DNA of 20,829 nt from CAG-791 sp963658405 (GTDB lineage: Bacteria > Bacillota > Clostridia > Lachnospirales > Lachnospiraceae). The stretch is from the NCBI GenBank assembly GCA_963658405.1, contig CAVKQI010000037.1, positions 1 through 20,829 of the forward strand. The letters run 5' to 3'. The stretch's first letter is position 1, and every line of letters starts with the position of its first letter. The notes beneath the pieces were generated by a model. That model did not search any database. It was given only the letters and a program-made list of their open reading frames with translations, and had not been told where the DNA came from. A program made the translations under genes and the position numbers. Below are positions 13,170-20,783 of the stretch, piece by piece.

Positions 13170-14438
13170 TTATACGTTTCCTGTCAGCCATGCGACAATA
13201 AAGAATATCGCAAAACCGAAGAGGTATACAAGTCCTATGACAGACATTGTTCGAAGCCACGGTGCAACCTTATGTTCCTTTGTATTTACAAGACTGTAGT
13301 TTAAAACCGCAAAGACAGGTGTCGTGATAAATGAAGCTATCATCGCAAATCTCAGCATGGTTGCAACATTGCCTGAGAAGAGATAAACAATGATAAGTCC
13401 GATAACCGATGTCGCAGTCGTCCAGATTGCCAGGGACTTCTTTCCTGACTCCTTCTTACCCATAAGAAGTCGCAGTGCCTCATTATTTGCACGTGAATAT
13501 CCGTCAATTACTGTAAGAACAGTGCCGAAAATGCAGAGGAATGCTATAAATGTAATGAGAAGTCTCGACCAATTGCCAAATACAGATGCGTACATATTTA
13601 CGAACTGGGCAATATATGCGGCAGATGCACTCAAAACCTCTTCGCCTGAGCCAAACTGAATCAACGCACCGAGTGCGCAGAATATAACTGCAAGAATTGC
13701 TGTTCCGATATATCCCACATTGAAGTCAAAAAATGCATCCTGAATGGACATGTCGCTGACCTGTTTTCTTTTTTCAGCCTGCCACATGGAATTGATTGCC
13801 GAAATTTCAATCGGGCAAGGCATCCAGCCCATCAGGGAAACGATGAATGGAAGTGCAGCCAGTCTCCACGGTGTAGGTGCCTCAAAATTCGGTGCATACT
13901 CACGGTGTCTGAAAAGTGCAATCACAACCGCTAAGGTCGTGGCAATCGTAAGGGCCGTCATAACCCACTTTGACAATGTATCAAGAAACTTGTAGCCGCC
14001 GATCAAAAGCATCGCCCAGATAATCACGATGATAATCGTTGTAAGCTGTGAAATCGAAAGTCCGAAGCCATTCGGAGCAATATTAAAAAGAATTGCCGCG
14101 CACAGAATGCCGACGCCGGCCGTATTTACAAGAGCAGAAAATACGTTTAATGCAAAGAAAACCACAAGCCAGCCTTTCCCCTTTTCAGCGTAGCCCTCAA
14201 TAAGAGTTTTTTTGTTCTCCATAGTGTACTGGGAACCGAAACGGAAAAACGGATATTTGAATACATTGATCAGAATAATCAATATGGCCATCTGCCAACC
14301 ATAAATAGCTCCCGCCTGAGTCGACGAAACTATATGGGAACCGCCTACCGCTGCAGATGCCATCAGAATTCCCGGTCCTAAAGCCCGCATCTTAGATTTC
14401 CATGTTGAAGTTTGCGTTGTTTCATCTGAATTAATCAT
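13170..14438 (-). CDS. Nramp-family (SLC11-like) transporter lacking the canonical metal motif
   Basis: A 422-residue membrane protein with about eleven hydrophobic segments, started at ATG 14438 (AGAGGTG upstream); a GTG nine bases earlier is an alternative. The start GPGILMASAAVGGSHIVSST and GAIYGWQ align with TM1-TM2 of Nramp metal transporters. Where these have DPGN, this protein has GGSH, so the metal-binding Asp and Asn of TM1 are replaced. TM6 keeps a Met in GWMPCPIEIS in place of the usual MPH. The family fold is likely, but Mn2+/Fe2+ transport cannot be assumed; Nramp relatives with changed motifs include Mg2+ transporters, and this looks like yet another branch. Lower GC than its neighbours and its place inside a bounded insertion indicate acquisition by transfer. 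Confidence 0.85.
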   Translation of the reverse strand: MINSDETTQTSTWKSKMRALGPGILMASAAVGGSHIVSSTQAGAIYGWQMAILIILINVFKYPFFRFGSQYTMENKKTLIEGYAEKGKGWLVVFFALNVFSALVNTAGVGILCAAILFNIAPNGFGLSISQLTTIIIVIIWAMLLIGGYKFLDTLSKWVMTALTIATTLAVVIALFRHREYAPNFEAPTPWRLAALPFIVSLMGWMPCPIEISAINSMWQAEKRKQVSDMSIQDAFFDFNVGYIGTAILAVIFCALGALIQFGSGEEVLSASAAYIAQFVNMYASVFGNWSRLLITFIAFLCIFGTVLTVIDGYSRANNEALRLLMGKKESGKKSLAIWTTATSVIGLIIVYLFSGNVATMLRFAMIASFITTPVFAVLNYSLVNTKEHKVAPWLRTMSVIGLVYLFGFAIFFIVAWLTGNV

Positions 14439-14544
14439 GATAATCACCTCTGTCAGTCTACTAAAAAGATGTCAATATTGGAGGCTTAGGGCATGATTGT
14501 GGGTTGAGTCCCTTGCCTCTGATGACAACTGCATTTGTTTCAAA

Positions 14545-14618
14545 GCCGAGTAGGCGCACCCCCTTACGGTGGTGCGCCCCTCACAGATCCGGACGTGCGG
14601 CTTTCCCGCATCCGGCTC
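14545..14618 (-). mobile_element. Group II intron 3' end relic (domains V and VI)
   Basis: On the minus strand 14618-14586 reads as domain V: it opens with GAGCCGGA, carrying the AGC triad, then TGCGG-GAAAG-CCGCA, a CG bulge and TCCGGATC. It has two lesions: 33 bases instead of 34, because one base beside the GAAA loop is missing, and GGATC in place of GGTTC, which turns the triad G-U pair into G-A. Domain VI follows (14585-14545), with stem GGCGCACC/GGTGCGCC and an unpaired A (complement of 14551) as candidate branch point before CTCGGC. No domain I or reverse transcriptase is present, so it is a non-functional remnant inside the cassette. Upstream 14619-14780 contains nothing else I can identify beyond a 29-codon open frame. 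Confidence 0.75.
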
Positions 14619-14797
14619 CTCAGATGGCTGATCCAATGTCTGATCTCTATGTATCTGACGCTTTTCTCCTTGAAATCCGTTGTCTCGTTATATGCCTGTT
14701 TGCCATGCTTTTTTTAACGATTTTTAGTGCTATCATGGCCTCATAAAGAAAAACGTTTGATCAATCTATGCCTGAGTTTTCCAGCTTAATGGCATTG

Positions 14798-14807
14798 CTT
14801 TGATAGG
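14798..14807. repeat. Right direct repeat (target-site duplication) of the insertion
   Basis: CTTTGATAGG is identical to 13051-13060 and directly follows the right inverted repeat. Eleven bases later comes the stop codon of the aminotransferase gene on the minus strand. Confidence 0.8.
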
Positions 14808-14817
14808 TCTCTGTCTC

Positions 14818-16170
14818 CTACAGGCTGGCCTTTAATGCCTCCTCCAGGATCGCAATGCCGGCATCCAGCTGCTCGTCGGTGACTACCAGCGGGCAAAGGA
14901 AACGGATCACGTTATTGTAAGTGCCGGCATTCTCTACCAGCAGACCGTGCTGTGCTGCCTCACGGATGATGGATGCCACCAGCTCCGGTGCAGGCTCCTT
15001 GGTCTTCTGATCCTTGACGAACTCGATACCCAGCATAGCGCCGGTGCCGCGGACATCGCCTACTACGCCGTACTTCTCTTTCCAGCTCTCGAACACTGCG
15101 GTGCACTTTGCTGCGATCTCCAGTGCTCTCTCCGGAAGCTTGTCACGCTGCATGATCTCGATGACCTTCAGTGCTGCTGCGCAGGCCAGCGGATTGCCGG
15201 AGAAGGTGCCGCCGATGGTGCCGGGGGTAACCGCATCCATGATCTCCTTGCTGGCTGTGATAGCGGACAGCGGGATACCTGCTGCGATGGACTTTGCACT
15301 GGTCATGATATCCGGTGCGCAGCCTGCCTCTTTCCAGTACTGGGAAGCAAAGATCCTGCCGGAACGGCCAAAGCCGGTCTGTACTTCGTCGGCTACCAGC
15401 AGGATGCCGTACTTATCGCAGATGGCACGCACTGCCTTTACCCACTCGATGGGTGCGGGAATGAAGCCGCCCTCGCCCTGTACAGGCTCTACCACGATGG
15501 CTGCGGTATACTCCGGCGGTGTTGCGGTCTCAAACATATCCTCCAGGGACTTGATGTAGAAGGCAATAGCCTCCTCCTCGCTCATGTGCTCCGGACGACG
15601 GTACAGATAAGGGAACTGTGCTCTGTAAATACCATCCGGGAAGGGGCCCATGCCGATGGAGTATGCCTTTTTACTGGTCATAGCCATGGTCAGCAGTGTT
15701 CTGCCGTGGAATGCACCGGAAAATACGATGACATTGGGACGCTTGGTATAGGATCTCGCGATCTTTACCGCATTCTCATCTGCCTCAGCACCGCTGTTGG
15801 CAAACATGGTCTTGTGCTCGTCGCCGCGAACCGGCACGATCTCGTTCATCTTCTCTGCCAGCTCTACATAGCCCTCATGAACGACGATGTTCTGCATAGC
15901 GTGGAAATACTTATCTGCCTGTGCCTTGACTGCTTCCACGATCTCCGGCTGGCTGTATCCGATATTCAGTACACCTACACCGCCGATCCAGTCCAGGAAG
16001 ATATTGCCGTCCACGTCTTCAAAAGCTGCGCCCTTGCCTTCCTTGATCACGCAGGGATAATTGCAGCGAATGCCGTTGGGCACAGCTGCCGCTCTGCGGT
16101 CGATGATGGCCTTGGCCTTCGGGCCGGGCACAGTCTCAGTGATGATTTTCGGTAATGCTCCTGCTTCCAT
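14818..16170 (-). CDS. Class III aminotransferase, probably 4-aminobutyrate aminotransferase
   Basis: A 450-residue PLP enzyme started at ATG 16170 (GGAGG seven bases upstream). It probably moves the amino group of 4-aminobutyrate to 2-oxoglutarate, giving succinate semialdehyde and glutamate. Visible class III features are GIRCNYPCVIKEGKG, the cofactor-binding NSGAEADENAVKIAR, FSGAFHGRTLLTMAMT, VEPVQGEGGFIPAP, the PLP-contacting DEVQTGFGRSG, the Schiff-base Lys293 in TSAKSIAAGIPL, and GGTFSGNPLACAAAL. Length and order fit GabT/PuuE, but putrescine, ornithine or other omega-aminotransferases are related. As the last gene of the pot-aldehyde dehydrogenase operon, a role in polyamine breakdown fits best. 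Its 3' end now faces an inserted element instead of the rsuA 3' end. Confidence 0.88.
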   Translation of the reverse strand: MEAGALPKIITETVPGPKAKAIIDRRAAAVPNGIRCNYPCVIKEGKGAAFEDVDGNIFLDWIGGVGVLNIGYSQPEIVEAVKAQADKYFHAMQNIVVHEGYVELAEKMNEIVPVRGDEHKTMFANSGAEADENAVKIARSYTKRPNVIVFSGAFHGRTLLTMAMTSKKAYSIGMGPFPDGIYRAQFPYLYRRPEHMSEEEAIAFYIKSLEDMFETATPPEYTAAIVVEPVQGEGGFIPAPIEWVKAVRAICDKYGILLVADEVQTGFGRSGRIFASQYWKEAGCAPDIMTSAKSIAAGIPLSAITASKEIMDAVTPGTIGGTFSGNPLACAAALKVIEIMQRDKLPERALEIAAKCTAVFESWKEKYGVVGDVRGTGAMLGIEFVKDQKTKEPAPELVASIIREAAQHGLLVENAGTYNNVIRFLCPLVVTDEQLDAGIAILEEALKASL

Positions 16171-16189
16171 TTCTTCCTCCTTAATTCCC

Positions 16190-16207
16190 GCCGCATTTTC
16201 CTGCGGC
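16190..16207 (-). repeat. GCCGCA hairpin before the aminotransferase ribosome site
   Basis: GCCGCA-TTTTCC-TGCGGC is a 6-bp stem just upstream of the GGAGG of the aminotransferase gene. It resembles hairpin 1 of the dispersed repeat, as at 19000-19018, but no hairpin 2 accompanies it. It may be a decayed copy or coincidence. Confidence 0.4.
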
Positions 16208-16327
16208 ATGTGTAAAAAATGTATTTTTGAAACAACCCTGCGGTTGCATCAAGCAAATAATGTTTTGAACCGGCAGCTGCTGTACCTATGCGCACACCGG
16301 CTGCCGCCGCCATGTACTGTTCTGGTT

Positions 16328-17812
16328 CTAGTGCTCGTACCAGCCCACCGGTCCGGGGGTCAGATTCAGGTTGATCTGCTTGACCTCCTGGTACTCTTCC
16401 AGTCCGTGGATGCCCAGCTCACGGCCTATGCCGCTCTGCTTGTAGCCGCCCCAGGGAGCCTCGTTAAAGGTGGGATTGTAGCAGTTGATCCAGGTGATAC
16501 CGGCGCGAATCTCCTTGATGACAGTCATGGCTGTGGTGATATCCGAAGTGAATACACCGCCTGCCAGGCCGTAATCCGTATCGTTGGCGAGTGCGATGGC
16601 CTCTTCCTTGGTGCGGAAGGTCTGGATCGTCACTACGGGCCCGAAGATCTCTTCCCGCACAATGGTCATATCGGAAGTGCAGTTATCAAAGATGGTAGGA
16701 CGCACATAGTAACCCTTTGCGCACTCCCCTTCGGTATAGCGCTCACCGCCGCAAACCAGCGTTGCGCCTTCTTCCTTACCTTTTTCAATATAGCGAAGCA
16801 CATCATTCATATGTGCCTCGGACACCAGCGGTCCCATATCCGGGTTCTTGGTGGGATCGCCGATGGTGATGGCATTGGCTCTCTCTGCCAGGCGCTTTAC
16901 GAATTTGTCCTTGATGCTCTCCTCGATGATGATCCGGGAGCCGGCGGAGCAAACCTCGCCCTGGTTAAAGAAGATACCGATCATTGCCCATTCCACAGCC
17001 CCTTCCAGGTCTGCGTCGGCAAAGATCACGTTGGGGGACTTGCCGCCCAGCTCCAGGCCGATCTTCTTTACATTGCTGGAAGCGGCCCGCATCAGGGACT
17101 TGCCCACCGCGGTGCTGCCGGTGAAGGTGATCATGTCCACGTCCTTGCTCTCGCCCAGCTCATTGCCTACGGTAGAGCCGGGGCCCATGACCAGGTTGAC
17201 GCATCCTCTGGGAAGGCCTGCCTCCTCAAACAGCTCAAAAAGACGAATGGTGGAAAGCGGGGTATTGCTGCTGGGCTTAAAGACGATGCTGTTGCCCGCT
17301 GCCAGCGCCGGTGCCAGCTTCCAGACACCCATCAGGAAAGGATAGTTCCAGGGGGTGATCTGTGCGCACACACCTACCGGCTCGTGCACCATATAGGAGT
17401 GCATCTTGCCAAAGCCCTCATTGACATCATAGCAGCCGCCGTAGGGCGCCTTGATCAGGCCTGCATAGTAGCGGAAGCAGTGTACGCCGTCGCTGACGTC
17501 TCCCTCTGCCTCACGCAGGGGCTTGCCGTTGTCCAGGGTATCGATCATCGCCAGCTCTGCGGCATTCTCCTCGATGAGATCTGCGATCTTCAGGAGCACA
17601 TTGCCTCTGGTCTGGGAATCCATATCTCTCCACTCTCTGGTCTCATAGAAGGAGCGCTTTGCTGCGGCGATCGCTGCTCTGGTATCCTCCAGGCTGCTCT
17701 CTGCCACCTCTGCAAGCACTTCCCCGTTGGCCGGATTGATGACGCTGAAGGTCTTCCCGCTGGTGCCTTCTGTCCACTCTCCATCAATATACATCTTTTT
17801 GATCTCTGCCAT
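16328..17812 (-). CDS. Aldehyde dehydrogenase, probably aminobutyraldehyde/betaine-aldehyde type
   Basis: A 494-residue NAD(P)-dependent dehydrogenase started at ATG 17812 (AAGGG shortly upstream). It shows MYIDGEWTEGTSGKTF at the N-terminus, the cofactor segment ITPWNYPFLMGVWKLAPALA, FTGSTAVGKSLM, the active-site Glu in LELGGKSPNVIFADAD, the catalytic Cys288 in NQGEVCSAGS, and EIFGPVVTIQTF. These place it firmly in the ALDH superfamily, near the PuuC/PatD/BetB group. In this operon the likely reaction is 4-aminobutyraldehyde to 4-aminobutyrate, the step after putrescine deamination; this is inferred from neighbours. It lies 99 bases after potD, with a strong hairpin between, and 157 bases before the aminotransferase gene. 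Confidence 0.9.
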   Translation of the reverse strand: MAEIKKMYIDGEWTEGTSGKTFSVINPANGEVLAEVAESSLEDTRAAIAAAKRSFYETREWRDMDSQTRGNVLLKIADLIEENAAELAMIDTLDNGKPLREAEGDVSDGVHCFRYYAGLIKAPYGGCYDVNEGFGKMHSYMVHEPVGVCAQITPWNYPFLMGVWKLAPALAAGNSIVFKPSSNTPLSTIRLFELFEEAGLPRGCVNLVMGPGSTVGNELGESKDVDMITFTGSTAVGKSLMRAASSNVKKIGLELGGKSPNVIFADADLEGAVEWAMIGIFFNQGEVCSAGSRIIIEESIKDKFVKRLAERANAITIGDPTKNPDMGPLVSEAHMNDVLRYIEKGKEEGATLVCGGERYTEGECAKGYYVRPTIFDNCTSDMTIVREEIFGPVVTIQTFRTKEEAIALANDTDYGLAGGVFTSDITTAMTVIKEIRAGITWINCYNPTFNEAPWGGYKQSGIGRELGIHGLEEYQEVKQINLNLTPGPVGWYEH

Positions 17813-17860
17813 AATCCCTTCTCCCTTCTTTTCCGGATTACCTGCAATTAAATTGCCTCG

Positions 17861-17895
17861 AACCTGCGCATTGCACTTACGGCACTGCGCAGGTT
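17861..17895 (-). repeat. 10-bp hairpin between potD and the aldehyde dehydrogenase gene
   Basis: AACCTGCGCA (17861-17870) pairs perfectly with TGCGCAGGTT (17886-17895) around 15 bases. On the minus strand it starts 16 bases past the potD stop and is not followed by a T tract. It could protect the upstream mRNA end or lower downstream expression. Confidence 0.65.
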
Positions 17896-17911
17896 TATCC
17901 ACAGCAACTGC

Positions 17912-18985
17912 TTACTTCTTTAACTCTGTCCACATATCATCCAGGGTTGCCAGCGTATCGGTATCCAGGTTCTCAATGAACTCTGCCTTGGCGATCACAT
18001 CCTGGGGCACATTCTTTGCCGGGTTGTTCTTGTAATCATCATCCATCAGATCCATGGCCGCTGCGTTGGGATTCAGGTAAGGGAACTCTTCCGATACAGC
18101 CTTGCCGGTCTCTGCTTCCATCATGTAGTTGATGAACTTCAGGGCATTGTCGTAGTTCTTGCAGCCCTTCGGGATTGCCCAGTTATCAATAAACTTATAA
18201 GCGCCCTCTTCCGGGAATACGCACTCAATAGCCGGATTCTCATCCATAGCCAGTGCTACCTCAGCGCTCCATACAGCAGCGATGGTGCAGTCGCCGGAGA
18301 TCAGTGCTGACTTCGGGCTGTCACTGTCATAGAGCTTGATGTTCGGCTTCCAGCTCAGGAGCTTATCCTTTACTTCTGCCAGCTTGGTGGGATCTGTCTC
18401 ATTCATGGAAAGTCCCATGCTGCGCTCTGTCACACCGATGATGGCCCGCATATCATCCAGCACCACGGTGGTATTGGCATAATCGGGATTGAACAGATCA
18501 TCGTAGCTGGTGATGGTATCTTTGATCTTATCTGTATTTACGGCAATGGCCACGACACCGCCGGCATAAGGCATGGAATACTTATTGTCCGGATCGTAGC
18601 TGGGATTTAAATAAGCCTCGCCGATATTGGACATATTGGGCAGCTGATCGTGATCCAGCTCCTCCAGCATGTCATTGGCTGCCATCTGCTGTACCATGTA
18701 ATCGCTGGGCTGAATGACATCGTAGGTGCCTTCCTCCTCAGATTTCACCTTAGCCAGCATGTCCTCATTGCTGGAGAAGGTGGTGACATTGACCTTGATG
18801 CCTGTCTCATCCTCAAACTTCTCGATAACGGAATCCGGCACGTATTCTGTCCAGATAAACACATTCAGGGAACCGTTGCTCCCGGCCTTGGCGGAGGAGC
18901 TGTCGCCGCTGCTGCCGCTGCCGCATGCGGTCATGGAAAAAACGGTCAGTGCTGCCAGCACAACTGCAAGTACTCTTTTTTTCAT
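17912..18985 (-). CDS. potD: Spermidine/putrescine ABC transporter substrate-binding lipoprotein
   Basis: A 357-residue lipoprotein started at ATG 18985 (GGGAGG upstream). The signal ends in SMTAC with the acylated Cys at residue 21, followed by a Gly/Ser linker, so it is anchored outside the membrane. The mature part begins LNVFIWTEYVPDSVIEKFED and GIKVNVTTFSS, as in PotD/PotF. Residues matching the polyamine pocket can be seen: Trp and Tyr of FIWTEY, SDYMVQQM, the Trp in AAVWSAEVALAM, and DNWAIPKG. It captures putrescine or spermidine for PotB-PotC; which of the two is not decided by sequence. In many Clostridia potD is fused to potC; here it is separate. A full copy of the two-hairpin repeat separates it from potC. 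Confidence 0.93.
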   Translation of the reverse strand: MKKRVLAVVLAALTVFSMTACGSGSSGDSSSAKAGSNGSLNVFIWTEYVPDSVIEKFEDETGIKVNVTTFSSNEDMLAKVKSEEEGTYDVIQPSDYMVQQMAANDMLEELDHDQLPNMSNIGEAYLNPSYDPDNKYSMPYAGGVVAIAVNTDKIKDTITSYDDLFNPDYANTTVVLDDMRAIIGVTERSMGLSMNETDPTKLAEVKDKLLSWKPNIKLYDSDSPKSALISGDCTIAAVWSAEVALAMDENPAIECVFPEEGAYKFIDNWAIPKGCKNYDNALKFINYMMEAETGKAVSEEFPYLNPNAAAMDLMDDDYKNNPAKNVPQDVIAKAEFIENLDTDTLATLDDMWTELKK

Positions 18986-18999
18986 AATTACCTCCCTTT

Positions 19000-19052
19000 G
19001 CCGCAGCTTGTCTGCGGCAACACGAGGAGAATTTCGCGCAGGCGAATTCTCC
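19000..19052 (-). repeat. Two-hairpin dispersed repeat, copy D
   Basis: Hairpin 1 is GCCGCAG-CTTGT-CTGCGGC (19000-19018), a T-A to A-T switch on both sides compared with copies A, B and E. Hairpin 2 (19026-19052) equals copy A in its arms, with loop GCAG. It fills the gap between the potC stop and the potD ribosome site. Confidence 0.85.
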
Positions 19053-19057
19053 GATGA

Positions 19058-19858
19058 CTAGAACTTCTTCCGCTTCAGCAGATCTGTCTGCGTCAGGATG
19101 ACCAGAACCGCCGTACCCAGCAGGATCAATGTCGAGAGGGCATTGACATCCGGTGCCACGCCGCTCTTGATGCTGTCCATAACCCGCAGGGGATAGGTCT
19201 TGACCTGACCGTTGGTGAAGTAGCTGACGATGACATCGTCGATGGACAATGTGAAGGCCAGCAGGGCGCCGCCGCCGATGCCCGGTGCCAGTACCGGCAG
19301 TGTGATCCGCATAAAGGTCTCCACCCGGTTAGCCCCCAGATCCATGGAAGCCTCCTCGATGGAATTGTCGTAGCCGGACAATCTGGCCCGCACATTAAAG
19401 ATCACGAAGGGGATCGAGAAGGTCGCATGGGCGATGATCAGGGATAAATATCCTCTGGGAATATGCACGTTGGAAAACAGGGTCAGCAGGGAAATACCAA
19501 GGACGATCTCCGGAATGACCACCGGGATATACAACAGGGCATCGATGATGTTTTTTCCTCTGAATTTGTACTTATACATACCTACTGCAGCGATGGTGCC
19601 GATGCAGGTGGAAAGCAGCGTGCTGGCAACGGCGATGATCATCGTGGTGCCGAAGGAGGAAAGCAGGGCGCTGTTCTCAAACAGCTTGCCGTACCAGTCC
19701 AGGGTGAAGCCCTTCCAGGTCAGATAAGGCTTGGAAGTGGTGGCGTTAAAGGAGTTCACCACGATCACCGCAATGGGCAGAAACAGGAAAATATATACCA
19801 GTGCACAGTAGACGGCCCCGAGGACGCTGCTGCATTTCTTTTTCGTCTGTAATTTCAT
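19058..19858 (-). CDS. potC: Spermidine/putrescine ABC transporter permease PotC
   Basis: A 266-residue inner-membrane permease started at ATG 19858 (AGGAG six bases upstream); a longer reading overlaps potB and has no better site. About six hydrophobic helices are visible, beginning VYCALVYIFLFLPIAVIVVNSF, the usual PotC opening. The cytoplasmic EAA loop that docks with the ATPase is EASMDLGANRVETFMRITLP followed by APGIGGG. It pairs with PotB to form the membrane channel. It lies 19 bases after potB, so the two are surely co-transcribed and probably translationally linked. The dispersed repeat copy D follows its stop codon. Confidence 0.93.
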   Translation of the reverse strand: MKLQTKKKCSSVLGAVYCALVYIFLFLPIAVIVVNSFNATTSKPYLTWKGFTLDWYGKLFENSALLSSFGTTMIIAVASTLLSTCIGTIAAVGMYKYKFRGKNIIDALLYIPVVIPEIVLGISLLTLFSNVHIPRGYLSLIIAHATFSIPFVIFNVRARLSGYDNSIEEASMDLGANRVETFMRITLPVLAPGIGGGALLAFTLSIDDVIVSYFTNGQVKTYPLRVMDSIKSGVAPDVNALSTLILLGTAVLVILTQTDLLKRKKF

Positions 19859-19877
19859 AAGCGTCTCCTCTCCGGCC

Positions 19878-20768
19878 TTATACGCCCAGGCTCTCCATAT
19901 CACCGCCGCACTTCTGATAGATCTTCACCAGTATCAGAGTGATGATGATCAGCATGATGGACAGTGCTGCGCCCAGAGGCCAGTTGTTGCCGCTCTGGAA
20001 CTGCCGCTCGATCAGGTTGCCGATGACGTCCGAGTTGCCGCCGCCCAGGATATCCGCTACAAAGAAGTAGCCCAGGCAGGGAATGAATACCATGATGGAA
20101 CCGGAAAAAATACCGCTGGCGGTAAGGGGCAGCACCACTTTCAGGAAGGTGGTGGGGCCGTGGGCTCCCAGATCCTGGGAAGCCTCGATCATGGATTTGT
20201 CCAGCTTTTCAATGGCTGTATACAGCGGCAGCACCATGAAGGGGAAAAGGCAATATACCATGCCCAGTACCGTTGTCCCCTGATGGAACAGCAGATCCAG
20301 GGGCTCGCTGATGATGCCCAGCCCCATCAGGGCTTTGTTCAGCCATCCGCTGGTTCCAAGGAAGCTTCTCCATCCATAGATACGGATCAGGGAATTGGTC
20401 CAGAAAGGGATGATGACCAGCATATACAGGATGCCCTTTTTCTTTCCCGTGGCTCTGGCGATCAGGAAGGAAAAAGGATAACCGATCAGGATGCAGAGCG
20501 CGGTAGTCAGAAAGGCGATGGCCAGTGACTGTCCGTAGATCTGCATGTAGTTGACATCAAACAATCTCTGATAGTTGGCTGTGGTGAACTGATATACCAC
20601 GTTGTAGCTCTGATCGATGGAGCAAAAGCTCATCACCGCCACATAGATAAGGGGCGCCGCCACAAAAACCAGCAGCCATACGGTCACCGGACCTGTCATG
20701 CACAGGGCCGGCAGTGTATTGGAGCGGAAGTTGTGTCTGCTTATTCTTTTTTCATCTTCGCTCTTCAT
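19878..20768 (-). CDS. potB: Spermidine/putrescine ABC transporter permease PotB
   Basis: A 296-residue inner-membrane permease started at ATG 20768 (GAGAGGT upstream). It has about six hydrophobic helices, the first being TVWLLVFVAAPLIYVAVMSF. PotB landmarks are visible: IPFWTNSLIRIYGWRSFLG, and the EAA loop EASQDLGAHGPTTFLKVVLP followed by SGIFSGS. It is the first gene of the operon inside the window. The ATPase gene potA is expected upstream, beyond 20829, but cannot be seen. A copy of the dispersed repeat lies directly before its ribosome site, as it does before potD. Confidence 0.93.
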   Translation of the reverse strand: MKSEDEKRISRHNFRSNTLPALCMTGPVTVWLLVFVAAPLIYVAVMSFCSIDQSYNVVYQFTTANYQRLFDVNYMQIYGQSLAIAFLTTALCILIGYPFSFLIARATGKKKGILYMLVIIPFWTNSLIRIYGWRSFLGTSGWLNKALMGLGIISEPLDLLFHQGTTVLGMVYCLFPFMVLPLYTAIEKLDKSMIEASQDLGAHGPTTFLKVVLPLTASGIFSGSIMVFIPCLGYFFVADILGGGNSDVIGNLIERQFQSGNNWPLGAALSIMLIIITLILVKIYQKCGGDMESLGV

Positions 20769-20783
20769 GCTTTACCTCTCTAT

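Larger units (their letters stand above)
13060..14798. mobile_element. Transposase-less mobile cassette carrying an Nramp-like gene
   Basis: The segment is 1,739 bases long. Its ends are inverted repeats: GCAATGCCATTTAGCAGG at 13060-13077 and, read inward from 14798, GCAATGCCATTAAGCTGG (16 of 18 match). Direct repeats of 8-10 bp bound it. The inside is lower in GC than both sides (26/60 G+C in the line at 14041, against 38/60 at 12841, counted by hand). It holds the transporter gene and a group II intron 3' relic but no transposase frame. Removing it joins rsuA and the aminotransferase tail to tail with 14 bases between stops. IS families with 8-bp duplications include IS66, IS256, ISL3 and IS1595; some IS4-type elements make about 10 bp. 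The family is not decided. Confidence 0.8.

Noticed and set aside
13170..14438. Naming the cassette gene mntH
   Set aside because: The DPGN motif of manganese-transporting Nramp proteins is absent, so the name would imply an unsupported substrate.
14619..14780. A transposase or reverse transcriptase remnant between the intron relic and the right end
   Set aside because: Only a 29-codon minus-strand frame beginning MIALKIVKK is present, and it matches nothing I recognise well enough to call.
16061..17851. Long plus-strand open frames opposite the aldehyde dehydrogenase and the aminotransferase (also 14947-16155)
   Set aside because: They are antisense shadows of genes with intact catalytic motifs. 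No ribosome site or family signature is seen.
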